Origin: Pantoea sp. alder81
GTDB lineage: Bacteria; Pseudomonadota; Gammaproteobacteria; Enterobacterales; Enterobacteriaceae
Assembly (NCBI RefSeq): GCF_020179835.1
Contig: NZ_JAIUDA010000002.1
Span: forward strand, 372,001 to 436,000
Length of the DNA stretch: 64,000 nt
Reading direction: 5' to 3'
The notes below the pieces were generated by a model. The model was given only the letters and a program-made list of their open reading frames with translations. It had not been told where the DNA came from and ran no database searches. Both the position numbers and the translations under genes were made by a program. Positions 17,688 through 26,265 of the stretch are shown one piece after another; the stretch's first letter is position 1, and every line of letters starts with the position of its first letter.

Positions 17688-18525
17688 TGTAGCGTTTACG
17701 CAGTTTGCTGGAGATGACATCCATGATCATCACCACACCGACCAGAAGGATGGTCAGGAACATCACCACATCCCAGTTCCACAGGCGCATGTTTTCAGCA
17801 TAAACCAGTCCGACGCCACCCGCGCCGACGAAACCAAGCACCGCTGCCGAGCGTGTATTGGACTCGATCTGGTACAGGCTCAACGCCAGGAAGGTCGGAA
17901 ACGATTGAGTAAAGATGCCGAAACGATGTTTCTGCAGACTGTTGGCTCCCACGGCACCTAATCCACGGCTGGGTGAACGCTCCACGGCTTCATGCCCTTC
18001 CGCATACAGTTTGCCCAGTAATCCCACATCCTGCACCACGATAGCCAGCACACCCGCCAGCGGTCCCATGCCAACGGCACGCACAAAGATCAGGCCCCAA
18101 ATGGCCATATCAACACCGCGCATAATATCCAGCAGACGACGAACCAACAGGGAGATGGGTCGGGCAATCGGATCGTGCATCACGTTGCGGGCAGCAAGGA
18201 AGGAGACCGGCAACGCAATCAGAGAAGCGGTCAGCGTACCGGCAAACACAATCGCCAGCGTGATGCCAATCTGGGAGAAGTAGTAACCAAATGGCCAGTT
18301 CATAAAGTCTTGCCACACAAACATGCGCAGGAAGTAACGGCCCAGCTGCTGGCAGCCTATCAGGAACCGACTCCACTCAATGCCAAAAAACTCAAAGAAG
18401 AACAGGTAATAGAGCACCACGGCAAGGGCCACGATAGCCACGCGGCGCAGATAACGGTTTTGCGCAGCGAACAGAGCAGGATGTTCCTGCTTCAGCTTCG
18501 CCACATCCGGCGCTAATGCAATCAT
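17641..18525 (-). CDS. phnE: Phosphonate ABC transporter permease PhnE (second copy)
   Basis: 294 residues with about 6 membrane segments and the PhnE family end segments SNTRSAAVLGFVGAGGVGLVYAENMRLW. The coupling-loop region shows the usual AEGHEAVERSPSRGLGAVGA. It overlaps the first phnE copy by 4 bp (ATGA), and two unlike PhnE proteins presumably form a heterodimer with PhnC. It is the last gene of phnCDEE and its end overlaps the histidine kinase gene by 47 bp on the other strand. Confidence 0.9.
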   Translation of the reverse strand: MIALAPDVAKLKQEHPALFAAQNRYLRRVAIVALAVVLYYLFFFEFFGIEWSRFLIGCQQLGRYFLRMFVWQDFMNWPFGYYFSQIGITLAIVFAGTLTASLIALPVSFLAARNVMHDPIARPISLLVRRLLDIMRGVDMAIWGLIFVRAVGMGPLAGVLAIVVQDVGLLGKLYAEGHEAVERSPSRGLGAVGANSLQKHRFGIFTQSFPTFLALSLYQIESNTRSAAVLGFVGAGGVGLVYAENMRLWNWDVVMFLTILLVGVVMIMDVISSKLRKRYITGKPLPLWQPAVRD

Positions 18526-19385
18526 CTTACATTTCCTTCTACCACACGGCGGCGCAACCAGCCTGAGACCGTATCCAGCAGCGACACCACTACGATAATC
18601 AACAGCAGCGTCATGCTGACCTGATCATAGCGATCCAGTTTGATATTGGTCATCAGCTCCTGGCCGATGCCGCCCGCCCCCACTAATCCGAGGATGGTAG
18701 AAGAGCGGAAATTCACTTCAAGGCGCATAAAGCTGTAGGAGAGAAACGTCGGTTTCACCTGCGGCCAGAAGGCAAAACGCATGCGCTGCAGTTTGCTGGC
18801 ACCGCACGCCGCAAGGCCGCGCACCGGTTTGTCCGAGGCGCTTTCAATCGATTCATAAAACAGTTTGGTCAGGCTGCCCACCGTGTGCAGTGCCAGCGCG
18901 AGGAAGCCGGGAATGGCTCCGATGCCAAACGCCATCACGAACATCACCGCCCACGCCAGCTCCGGCATGGTGCGCAGGAATGCAACGAAGGCGCGAATCG
19001 CCATGCGCACGCTGCGCGGCGTTTGGGTATTGTCGGCGGCGAAAAACGCCAGAACTCCAGCCACCATCACCGCCACAATGGTCGACGACAGCGCCAGCTG
19101 TAAGGTTTCCCAGATCAGCGGCAGCTGGAAATGCAGGCGGTAGCCCCAGTAAGCCAGCGAGCCCTCGGTTTTCACATCGGAAAACAGCACTGGCAGATGC
19201 AACACCGGCACGGTTTCGCCGATGTAATCGAAAAAGTGTGGCAGTGATTGCCAGACGGTAACCAGGTTAAATTCCGCCATCTTGCCCGCAGCGAGATAGA
19301 GCGCCACCAACAGCAGCGACCAGAGCACAGTATCGCGCTTTTGCTGGCGGCGAATGCGTTGGTAGTAGTGTTCGAAATCGGTCAA
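18522..19385 (-). CDS. phnE: Phosphonate ABC transporter permease PhnE (first copy)
   Basis: 287 residues, several membrane segments. Family motifs include FLRTMPELAWAVMFVMAFG, the coupling loop SIESASDKPVRGLAACGASK, and NFRSSTILGLVGAGGIGQEL near the end. It is one of two adjacent PhnE paralogues; E. coli K-12 has one, while many other bacteria have two. It is separated from phnD by 259 bp containing a tandem repeat array, which is unusual inside an operon. Confidence 0.9.
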   Translation of the reverse strand: MTDFEHYYQRIRRQQKRDTVLWSLLLVALYLAAGKMAEFNLVTVWQSLPHFFDYIGETVPVLHLPVLFSDVKTEGSLAYWGYRLHFQLPLIWETLQLALSSTIVAVMVAGVLAFFAADNTQTPRSVRMAIRAFVAFLRTMPELAWAVMFVMAFGIGAIPGFLALALHTVGSLTKLFYESIESASDKPVRGLAACGASKLQRMRFAFWPQVKPTFLSYSFMRLEVNFRSSTILGLVGAGGIGQELMTNIKLDRYDQVSMTLLLIIVVVSLLDTVSGWLRRRVVEGNVR

Positions 19386-19423
19386 GGGGGATGTCCTGTG
19401 GTCGAGGGTGCGGGGATGAATCA

Positions 19424-19618
19424 GGTCGCCATAAATGGCGTCATCAACCGGGTGCGATATTTGGCCGGGTCGCCATAAATGACGTCATCAAACCGGTGCG
19501 ATATTTGGCCAGGTCGCCATAAATGACGTCATCAAACCGGTGCGATATTTGGCCAGGTCGCCATAAATGGCGACCCTACGGGGAGCGTTATCCTGTAGGG
19601 TGCGCATTTATGCGCACC
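19424..19618. repeat. Tandem 44-bp repeat array ending in two palindromes, inside the phn transport operon
   Basis: Three 44-bp units (19424-19467, 19468-19511, 19512-19555; the last two identical) each begin GGTCGCCATAAATG and end with GATATTTGGCC plus one base. A partial fourth unit then becomes a full palindrome, GGTCGCCATAAATGGCGACC (19556-19575). CTAC, a 15-nt spacer and GTAG follow, and a second palindrome, GGTGCGCATTTATGCGCACC (19599-19618), closes the element. A second array with the same period and design lies at 53203-53346. It fills most of the phnD-phnE gap. Confidence 0.85.
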
Positions 19619-19644
19619 GCTGCCGATAACCGCACCCAGCTAAA

Positions 19645-20571
19645 TTAACCGCGCGAACCTTTCATCAGATCACGTTTCATATCAATGATGTTCTGATAAT
19701 CAGCTACGGTGGCTGGGCCGATATGCTGGGCTCCGCCTACCGCTTTAATAAAGCAGCTGTGGTCTTCTTTATCCAACTTCTTGATCGCCGCCACCAGCTT
19801 CTGCTTGAAGTCAGCGGGCAGGTTATTGCTCACCAGAATTGGGCCATTCGGGATCAGCGGAGACTGCCAGATGATGCGAATTTTCTTCATCAGGTCAGGC
19901 TGGTCCATACGCATCATGCGGCCAAAGGCACCTGAGGTGTAACCCTTGTCATAATCACCGATCAACGAGGTCCAGGTCACTGCGCCTTCGAACTGACCGT
20001 TCAACACGCCAAGGATGTCCTGCTCGTGGCCGCCAGAGAAGGTCACGCTAGAGAAGGTGTTGTTGTACTTGTCGTCAACTGTGCCGCCGAACTCTTTCTT
20101 GAACGCCTGGTTTGGCATCAGGAAGCCAGAAGTTGAATCTGGATCGGCCATACCGAATGATTTGCCTTTCAGGTCTTCCAGCTTTTTGTACGGGCTGTCT
20201 GCTTTTACGATCACTACAGAGTGGTAACCCTGTGAACCGTCTTTGTCATCCACCACGATACCGACGATGTCTACGGCTTTCGGGTTCTGCAGATAGACTG
20301 AAGCGTAAGATGCCGGAGACATGCTCAGCACCATATCAATTTTGTTACCCAGCAGACCCTGAATCACGCCTGAGTAATCAGACGAGTTGCGCATTTTGGT
20401 ATCGACATTCAGCTCTTTGTCGAAGAAATCTTTCACGCACTGGTTATCGCCGATCTGCTGAGTGGCGTTCTGTCCACCCAAAATCCCGAGGTTCAATTCT
20501 TTTGGTGCATCCGCTGCGTTAACGCCAAAAGTCATTGCAACAGTCAATAAAGCTAAAGAGGTCAGTTTCAT
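19645..20571 (-). CDS. phnD: Phosphonate-binding periplasmic protein PhnD
   Basis: 308 residues with a signal peptide (MKLTSLALLTVAMTFGVNA|ADAPK). It resembles E. coli PhnD throughout: KELNLGILGGQNATQQIGDN at the mature N-terminus, the phosphonate-binding STSGFLMPNQAF loop, and SPLIPNGPILVSNNLP. It binds alkylphosphonates such as 2-aminoethylphosphonate in the periplasm. It follows phnC by 26 bp. Confidence 0.95.
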   Translation of the reverse strand: MKLTSLALLTVAMTFGVNAADAPKELNLGILGGQNATQQIGDNQCVKDFFDKELNVDTKMRNSSDYSGVIQGLLGNKIDMVLSMSPASYASVYLQNPKAVDIVGIVVDDKDGSQGYHSVVIVKADSPYKKLEDLKGKSFGMADPDSTSGFLMPNQAFKKEFGGTVDDKYNNTFSSVTFSGGHEQDILGVLNGQFEGAVTWTSLIGDYDKGYTSGAFGRMMRMDQPDLMKKIRIIWQSPLIPNGPILVSNNLPADFKQKLVAAIKKLDKEDHSCFIKAVGGAQHIGPATVADYQNIIDMKRDLMKGSRG

Positions 20572-20597
20572 TCGTCGTTTTTCTCTTGCCGTGGGAG

Positions 20598-21428
20598 TTA
20601 GTGGAGCTGGTTAATTTCGTCGCCGTACAGCTCGTGCAGCAAGCCGTCGGTCAACTGAGAAGGGTTTCCGTCAAACAGCACTTTGCCACGCTGAATACCG
20701 ATCACGCGGGTGCAATACTGTTTCACCAGTTCAATCGAGTGCAGGTTCACCATCACACTGATGCCCTGCTCGCTGACCTGGCGCAGCACATCCATGATGC
20801 GCTTGGTGTTTTTAGGATCGAGTGAAGCCACCGGCTCGTCCGCCAGCAGAATGCGCGGGTTTTGCATCAACGCACGGCAAATCGCCACGCGCTGCATCTG
20901 TCCGCCTGACAGGTTCTCCGCACGCTGCAGCGCCTGAGGCAGCATGTTCATCCACTGCAGCAGCTCAATCGCCCTTGCGCGGTCCGCTTCAGAGAACACT
21001 TTGAAGAAGGATTTCAGCGTCGAGGTTTGGCTCAAACGACCCAGCAGTACGTTGGTCAGCACATCGAGGCGCGGCACCAGGCAGAAGTCCTGGAAGATCA
21101 TGCCGCATTCGCTGCGCCACTCGCGCATCTGGCGGCTGTTGAGCGTCACCACATCACGATCGACTTCGCCCGCATGGTTGCTGAGAATCGCGCCTTGTGA
21201 AGCACTGATAGTGCCGTTCAGCATATGTAGCAGTGTCGATTTGCCTGCGCCTGAGCGACCAATCACGGCCACCAGCTCGCCCGCATGCAGATCGAAGCTG
21301 ACATTATCCAGTACACGGTTTTCACCGTATGCCTTGCACAGCCCCTGTACCGACAGCACCTTGTTGCCCTGTCCAGCGTGTGGGACGTAAGGATTATCGA
21401 TAACGGTTTTCAGTAATGCCTGTGCCAT
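20598..21428 (-). CDS. phnC: Phosphonate ABC transporter ATPase PhnC
   Basis: 276 residues, ATG preceded by GGAGTGCACC. Walker [15 protein letters not shown], signature [16 protein letters not shown] and Walker [11 protein letters not shown] are intact. It powers uptake by PhnD and PhnE. In E. coli phnC is the first gene of the whole phn operon. Here it starts a separate downstream unit with its own Pho box at 21492-21520. Confidence 0.95.
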   Translation of the reverse strand: MAQALLKTVIDNPYVPHAGQGNKVLSVQGLCKAYGENRVLDNVSFDLHAGELVAVIGRSGAGKSTLLHMLNGTISASQGAILSNHAGEVDRDVVTLNSRQMREWRSECGMIFQDFCLVPRLDVLTNVLLGRLSQTSTLKSFFKVFSEADRARAIELLQWMNMLPQALQRAENLSGGQMQRVAICRALMQNPRILLADEPVASLDPKNTKRIMDVLRQVSEQGISVMVNLHSIELVKQYCTRVIGIQRGKVLFDGNPSQLTDGLLHELYGDEINQLH

Positions 21429-21455
21429 GGTGCACTCCAGTCTCTGAGGTCTTGA

Positions 21456-21475
21456 TTGCCCGTTATTACGGGCAA
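21456..21475 (-). promoter_or_regulatory. Hairpin in the phnC leader
   Basis: TTGCCCG (21456-21462) and CGGGCAA (21469-21475) form a perfect 7-bp stem with a 6-nt loop between the Pho box and the phnC start. It could end read-through from phnP or stabilise the phnC mRNA. No U-run follows on the minus strand. Confidence 0.4.
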
Positions 21476-21491
21476 ATCCGATGAAGACTTG

Positions 21492-21520
21492 ATGACAGTA
21501 AAGTGATTAAACAGTGACAG
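21492..21520 (-). promoter_or_regulatory. Pho box (PhoB site) for phnCDEE, three 11-bp units
   Basis: On the minus strand the units CTGTCAC (21514-21520), TAATCAC (21503-21509) and CTGTCAT (21492-21498) are spaced exactly 11 bp apart with AT-rich 4-bp links (TGTT, TTTA). This is the arrangement PhoB reads (CTGTCAT repeats, 11-bp period). It lies 64 bp before the phnC ATG. Confidence 0.7.
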
Positions 21521-21596
21521 CGTGTGAAGAACCGACGGTGATGCTCTGCCCATCCATGGCGGCCAGTACATTGTCTGGTAAGCGATTATTGAGTAA

Positions 21597-22277
21597 TCAG
21601 CTGTCCATCTCATGACTGAGATGAATCAACCACGCCTGGCGCGGCGCCAGCTGTTCAATAATCTGCAATGCGCGCATCACATCGTTATGATTGCGAACGC
21701 TTTCTCGTGGGGGATCGTTGCAGTCAATCACCAGTTGGTCGAGCGGTTGACCATCAAGAAAATCTGCAGTATCGGGTGGCAATCCGCAGGTATCACACAG
21801 CCACGCAAGGCGCGTACCGTGCCAGTCGAACAGGTAACCATAAGTGAGTTTTGAGTGCTGTAACGGCAGCGGAGTGACCTGCAGCGCGCCAAAGCTGTGT
21901 GGCACAAAAGGGGTGAGCGCGGAACGGAAATCCAGCAGGCCAGGATGTTTAAACAGGTCATCACATCCCTTCTCGTCCGGCGGCGCCCACACCGGAATCG
22001 GCTCACCTAATCCCCAACGCAGGCTGAACAATCCGGCCACGTGATCCATATGAAAATGGGTAAGCAATATTCGGCTCAATTCACCAGGGCGGAAACGCTG
22101 ATGCAGATCGTGGCGACCGGCATCCAGCAAAATACGCTCGCTGCCGGTGTCGATCAGCGCACTGGTCGCCCCCCGCGCAAAACGCGGTTCCAGGCGCGCA
22201 CGTTCACAGGCGTAGCAATCGCAGCCGAACAGCGGCGCAGACTGCACGCCCCCCGTGCCGAGAAAAGTCAGTTTCAT
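21597..22277 (-). CDS. phnP: PhnP cyclic phosphodiesterase, cut short by an in-frame TGA
   Basis: 226 residues to the TGA at 21597-21599. PhnP is a metallo-beta-lactamase-fold enzyme that opens the 5-phosphoribosyl 1,2-cyclic phosphate made by C-P lyase. GTGGVQSAPLFGCDC and the metal motif LLTHFHMDH are intact, and the late ligand region LIHLSHEMDS is just kept. After the TGA the same frame continues for 29 codons (LLNNRLPDNVLAAMDG...) to a TAA at 21507-21509. That aligns with the usual PhnP C-terminus, the TGA falling where E. coli has Trp in its FDAWLMENALP segment (sequence from memory). A TGG-to-TGA change is the simple reading. The protein may still work, be inactive, or the base may be a sequencing error. 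The start overlaps phnN by 4 bp. Confidence 0.85.
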   Translation of the reverse strand: MKLTFLGTGGVQSAPLFGCDCYACERARLEPRFARGATSALIDTGSERILLDAGRHDLHQRFRPGELSRILLTHFHMDHVAGLFSLRWGLGEPIPVWAPPDEKGCDDLFKHPGLLDFRSALTPFVPHSFGALQVTPLPLQHSKLTYGYLFDWHGTRLAWLCDTCGLPPDTADFLDGQPLDQLVIDCNDPPRESVRNHNDVMRALQIIEQLAPRQAWLIHLSHEMDS

Positions 22278-22810
22278 GGTGGATGCTCCAGCAGCTGGCG
22301 CAGCCTGTTGAGCGTGTCGCTCAGTGCGCCATCGTTATTAAGCGGATGGCAGTGCGCGGGCAGCGGTTCTGCCGCACGCGCCAGCCGTTGGCTAATCTCT
22401 GCTTCACTTTCACGTCCACGCTGTCGCAAGCGCGCTTCCAGCACCGCAGGTGAGACTTGCAGCACCAGCGGCAACAGCTGTGCGCCGTAATGCTGCTCGA
22501 CAATCGGCAGATGCAGACGTGAACCATTCACCAGCACGTTCAATCCCCGCGCCAGCCAGTGATCGATCTCTTCTCCCAGCCCGTAACACAGGCCATGCGC
22601 CTGCCAGCTGATGGCAAACAACCCCAGTGCCTGACGTCGCCGAAATTCTGCCTCGCTCAGCGCCACATGATTTTCGCCCCCGGCATCGGCCGGGCGCGTA
22701 ATGTAACGATGGGCAATCACCAGGTTATCCGGCGGCACCTCACGCAGCGCGTTTAACAAACTGTCTTTACCCGAGCCCGAAGGCCCGGTTAGCCAGATCA
22801 GGCGCGCCAT
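22274..22810 (-). CDS. phnN: Ribose 1,5-bisphosphate phosphokinase PhnN
   Basis: 178 residues, close to the E. coli length. The P-loop GPSGSGKDSLLNAL and guanylate-kinase-like segments (VIAHRYITRPADAGGENHVALSE, LFAISWQAHGLCYGL) identify PhnN. It phosphorylates ribose 1,5-bisphosphate to PRPP, the last step of the C-P lyase route, so the sugar goes back to nucleotide synthesis. Start and stop overlap the neighbouring genes by 1 and 4 bp. Confidence 0.95.
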   Translation of the reverse strand: MARLIWLTGPSGSGKDSLLNALREVPPDNLVIAHRYITRPADAGGENHVALSEAEFRRRQALGLFAISWQAHGLCYGLGEEIDHWLARGLNVLVNGSRLHLPIVEQHYGAQLLPLVLQVSPAVLEARLRQRGRESEAEISQRLARAAEPLPAHCHPLNNDGALSDTLNRLRQLLEHPP

Positions 22811-23946
22811 CAGAACACCAGCCTGCCCTGTGACCAGACGTGGCGAATGTGTGGATGTCCATGTTCGGTATGCGCCAGCACCAGGTCGGCACGCATGCCT
22901 TCAGCAATCACACCGCGATCGTGCAGGCCAATCGCGCGAGCCGGATTACGGGTCACCAGCGCGGCGGCTTGTGGCAGCGTCAGGCTGTTGCGTTCATCGG
23001 CCACTAAGCGGAACACCGCATCCAGCAGGCTCGCCGGATAGTAGTCGGATGACAGGATATCCAGCAGGTCATGGCTGGCCAGCTCCGCTGCCGCCACGTT
23101 GCCGGAGTGCGAGCCACCCCGCACGATATTCGGCGCACCCATTAACACCTGCATACCGCATTCGCGCGAGGCGCGTGCCGCCTCCAGCGTGGTAGGGAAC
23201 TCAGCAATGGTGCTGCCGACGTCATGTGATTCGGCAACGTGTGCCGCCGTGGCATCATCGTGGCTGGCAATCGGAATGCCGCGCGAACGGCACAGACCGG
23301 AGATGGCATTGCGGTTCGGCGTTGAAAACTCGGCGGCCAGCGCCAGTTGCTCACGCTCGAACTGATCCATCTGCTCATCATTCAGCGAATATTTGCCCTG
23401 ATAATAGAGGCGATACATTTCCAGCGAGGCGTACTGGCGCTGACCTGGCGAATGGTCCATCAGCGACACCAGTGACAGCTCCGGCGTGCTCATCAGCTTT
23501 TCAAACAGCGGGAGCGTGGTGTTATGGGGCAGCTCACAGCGCAGATGCAGATGGTGATCGACACGGTTGATGCCTTTGCGGTTACTGTCCTGAATCGCGC
23601 TGATCATCTTGCTTAGGTTTTCAATGCGATGTCCGCCATCACGCACATCACCAACACCAATCGCATCCAGCACGGTGGTAATACCACTGGCGACCATCAG
23701 CGCATCGTGGCTGCTCATGGCCGAGTGCGCCGGCCAGTCCACTTTCGGACGCGGTGTGAAGAACTTATCGAGGTTATCGGTGTGCAGCTCGACGAGCCCC
23801 GGCAGCAGGAAGGCATTTTCGCCATCCAGTGCGCCCGCTAATTGACTGGTACTGTCACTGAAGCTGGCAATGCGACCCTCGCGGATCTCCAGCGAACCGG
23901 TGACAACCTCATGCTCCAGCACCAAACGGACGTTATTGACGATCAT
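22810..23946 (-). CDS. phnM: PhnM, alpha-D-ribose 1-methylphosphonate 5-triphosphate diphosphatase
   Basis: 378 residues, amidohydrolase superfamily, matching E. coli PhnM. Metal ligands sit in [21 protein letters not shown] and in [21 protein letters not shown] and IASHDDAT. It releases pyrophosphate from the ribose 1-alkylphosphonate 5-triphosphate made by PhnGHIL, giving the substrate for PhnJ. It overlaps phnL by 4 bp and phnN by 1 bp. Confidence 0.96.
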   Translation of the reverse strand: MIVNNVRLVLEHEVVTGSLEIREGRIASFSDSTSQLAGALDGENAFLLPGLVELHTDNLDKFFTPRPKVDWPAHSAMSSHDALMVASGITTVLDAIGVGDVRDGGHRIENLSKMISAIQDSNRKGINRVDHHLHLRCELPHNTTLPLFEKLMSTPELSLVSLMDHSPGQRQYASLEMYRLYYQGKYSLNDEQMDQFEREQLALAAEFSTPNRNAISGLCRSRGIPIASHDDATAAHVAESHDVGSTIAEFPTTLEAARASRECGMQVLMGAPNIVRGGSHSGNVAAAELASHDLLDILSSDYYPASLLDAVFRLVADERNSLTLPQAAALVTRNPARAIGLHDRGVIAEGMRADLVLAHTEHGHPHIRHVWSQGRLVF

Positions 23947-24647
23947 GCTTCTGCTCCTGTTTTAACCGGCTGCATGACGTGCAGGCGATCGGCCACGCGT
24001 GCGCGCACCGCTTCGTCATGGAAAATACCCACAATGGCGGCACCACGGGTGCGCGCCTGTTCAATCAATTCCACTACCGCCGCGCTGTTAGCGCTGTCGA
24101 GTGAGGCGGTAGGTTCATCCAGCAGCAGCACCGGATAGTCGGCGATAAAGCCCCGCGCGATGTTGACGCGCTGCTGTTCACCGCCGGAGAAGGTCGAGGG
24201 CGCGAGTGACCACAAACGCTCCGGCACATTGAGGCGTGTCAGCAGCTCTTTGGCGCGCTTCTCACAGAAAGCGCGCTCCACGCCGCGCTCCAGCAGCGGT
24301 TGCATCACGATCTCCAGCGTCGGTACGCGAGGGATCACCCGCAGGAACTGGCTAACCCAGCCGACGGTTTCGCGGCGAATCGCCAGAATCTGGCGCGCCG
24401 GGGCCTGCGCCATGTCGATCCACTCACCCTTATGTTGCAGCCAGATGTGACCGCTGTTGGCCTGATAGTTGCCATACAGCGCGCGCAGTAAGGTGGATTT
24501 TCCGCTGCCGGAACGACCGTGCAGCACCACGCACTCACCGGCGCACACTTCAAGATTGGCATCCTGCAGCACCGGCAGCTCGGCGCTGCTCTGGTTGTGC
24601 AGCACGAAAGTTTTGCTGAGTTTCTCTACGCGCAATAAAGGTTGCAT
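23943..24647 (-). CDS. phnL: PhnL, ABC-type ATPase of the C-P lyase system
   Basis: 234 residues with Walker [17 protein letters not shown], signature [15 protein letters not shown] and Walker [11 protein letters not shown]. PhnL is needed with PhnG, H and I to couple phosphonate to the ribose of ATP; it has no membrane partner. It follows phnK by 18 bp. Confidence 0.95.
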   Translation of the reverse strand: MQPLLRVEKLSKTFVLHNQSSAELPVLQDANLEVCAGECVVLHGRSGSGKSTLLRALYGNYQANSGHIWLQHKGEWIDMAQAPARQILAIRRETVGWVSQFLRVIPRVPTLEIVMQPLLERGVERAFCEKRAKELLTRLNVPERLWSLAPSTFSGGEQQRVNIARGFIADYPVLLLDEPTASLDSANSAAVVELIEQARTRGAAIVGIFHDEAVRARVADRLHVMQPVKTGAEA

Positions 24648-24665
24648 GTTGATGTCCTGATGAAA

Positions 24666-25427
24666 TTAAGCCAGCACCGATGAAACCAGCAGTTGGGTGT
24701 AAGGATGGTGCGGATCGTCCAGCACCCGGTCGGTCAGACCGCTCTCCACCACTCTGCCCTGCTTCATCACCAACAAACGATGCGCCAGCAAGCGCGCCAC
24801 GCCGAGATCGTGCGTCACAATCACTACCGCCAGGTTCAGTTCACGCACCAGGGTACGCAGCAGATCCAGCAGTCGCGCCTGCACTGATACATCCAGCCCA
24901 CCAGTCGGCTCATCCATAAACACCAGCGTCGGCTGGGTCACCAGGTTGCGTGCAATCTGCAAACGCTGCTGCATGCCGCCAGAGAAGGTGGTCGGCAGAT
25001 CGTCGATGCGATTGGCCGGAATCTCCACGTCCTGCAGCCAGCGCATCGCCTCTTTACGGATATCGCCGTAATGGCGCTGGCCCACAGCCATCAAACGCTC
25101 GCCGATATTGCCGCCTGCCGTCACCTGCGGACGCAATCCATCTAATGGATGCTGATGCACCACGCCCCACTCGGTGCGCAGTAAGCGGCGGCGGTCGCTT
25201 TCACTCAGCTGATAGAGATCCTGTGCGCGATAGAGAATGTTGCCCTGCTGCGGCGCCAAACGTGCCGACAGGCTGCGCAGCAGTGTGGTTTTACCCGAGC
25301 CGGATTCCCCAACAATGCCCAGTACTTCGCCCGGATAAAGCTCAAAGCTGACATCTTCAAAACCTTTGCCTGGCGCATAGAGGTGCGTCAGATTGTTGAC
25401 CGCAAGCAGCGGCTGTTCACTGTGCAT
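24666..25427 (-). CDS. phnK: PhnK, ABC-type ATPase bound to the C-P lyase core
   Basis: 253 residues from ATG 25427, close to E. coli PhnK (252); an extension to 25496 reads back into phnJ and is rejected. Walker A GESGSGKTTLLRSL, signature TFSGGMQQRLQIARNL and Walker B LVFMDEPTGGLD are complete. PhnK docks on PhnJ of the PhnGHIJ core complex. Its start overlaps phnJ by 11 bp. Confidence 0.95.
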   Translation of the reverse strand: MHSEQPLLAVNNLTHLYAPGKGFEDVSFELYPGEVLGIVGESGSGKTTLLRSLSARLAPQQGNILYRAQDLYQLSESDRRRLLRTEWGVVHQHPLDGLRPQVTAGGNIGERLMAVGQRHYGDIRKEAMRWLQDVEIPANRIDDLPTTFSGGMQQRLQIARNLVTQPTLVFMDEPTGGLDVSVQARLLDLLRTLVRELNLAVVIVTHDLGVARLLAHRLLVMKQGRVVESGLTDRVLDDPHHPYTQLLVSSVLA

Positions 25428-26265
25428 GCTGTTGTTCCTGCTGCTGGTGGCAAAAATCGGTATCGGAGCAGACAAACATGCGCGTACCGGCATCATCCAT
25501 TACCACCTCATCGAGGTAGCTGTGGCGCGAACCGCACAGCGCGCAGGGTTCATCCCAGCTTTGTACGGTGAACGGGTGATCGTCGAAGTCGAGGCTTTCC
25601 ACTTTGGTATACGGCGGCAGCGCGTAGATGCGCTTTTCACGCCCGGCACCAAACAGCTGCAGCGCAGGCATCATGTGCATCTTCGGGTTGTCGAACTTGG
25701 GGATCGGCGATGGATCCATTACGTAGCGATCGTTAACCTTCACCGGATAGGCATAGGTGGTGGCGATATGGCCGTAGCGAGCAATATCTTCATACAGCTT
25801 CACCTGCATGATGCCGTACTCCTCCAGCGCGTGCATGGTGCGCGTTTCGGTCTCACGCGGCTCGATAAAGCGCAGCGGCTCAGGGATCGGCACCTGGAAA
25901 ATCAGCACCTGATCTTCCTGCAGCGGCGTCTCCGGAATGCGGTGGCGCGTCTGGATCAGCGTGGCATCTTTGGTGGCTTCGGTGGTGTCTGCCCCGCTGA
26001 CGCGCTGGAAGAAGCGACGGATCGATACCGCATTGGTGGTGTCATCCGCGCCCTGGTCAATCACCTTCAGTACGTCGCTGTCGCCAATAATACTGGCGGT
26101 GATCTGGATCCCGCCGGTGCCCCAGCCGTAAGGCATCGGCATTTCACGTCCGGCAAACGGCACCTGATAACCTGGAATCGCTACCGCTTTGAGGATCGCG
26201 CGACGGATAGTGCGCTTGGTCTGCTCATCCAGATAGCCGTTGTTATAGCCGGTTAACTCACTCAT
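25417..26265 (-). CDS. phnJ: PhnJ, radical-SAM C-P lyase catalytic subunit
   Basis: 282 residues from ATG 26265. PhnJ breaks the carbon-phosphorus bond of ribose 1-alkylphosphonate 5-phosphate with a [4Fe-4S] cluster and S-adenosylmethionine, giving the alkane and a cyclic phosphate. The non-canonical cluster motif C-x2-C-x21-C is C241, C244 and C266, followed by the thiyl-radical C272. These are the same residue numbers as in E. coli, so the catalytic set is complete. It overlaps phnI by 8 bp and phnK by 11 bp. Confidence 0.97.
   Translation of the reverse strand: MSELTGYNNGYLDEQTKRTIRRAILKAVAIPGYQVPFAGREMPMPYGWGTGGIQITASIIGDSDVLKVIDQGADDTTNAVSIRRFFQRVSGADTTEATKDATLIQTRHRIPETPLQEDQVLIFQVPIPEPLRFIEPRETETRTMHALEEYGIMQVKLYEDIARYGHIATTYAYPVKVNDRYVMDPSPIPKFDNPKMHMMPALQLFGAGREKRIYALPPYTKVESLDFDDHPFTVQSWDEPCALCGSRHSYLDEVVMDDAGTRMFVCSDTDFCHQQQEQQHAQ

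Noticed and set aside
19424..19618. Regular repeats that could suggest a CRISPR array
   Set aside because: Units are directly adjacent 44-bp copies without unique spacers, and no cas gene is present.
25393..26256. 287-codon open frame on the plus strand, opposite phnJ
   Set aside because: Mirror frame of the phnJ coding sequence with no ribosome site. phnJ is complete with all four cysteines.
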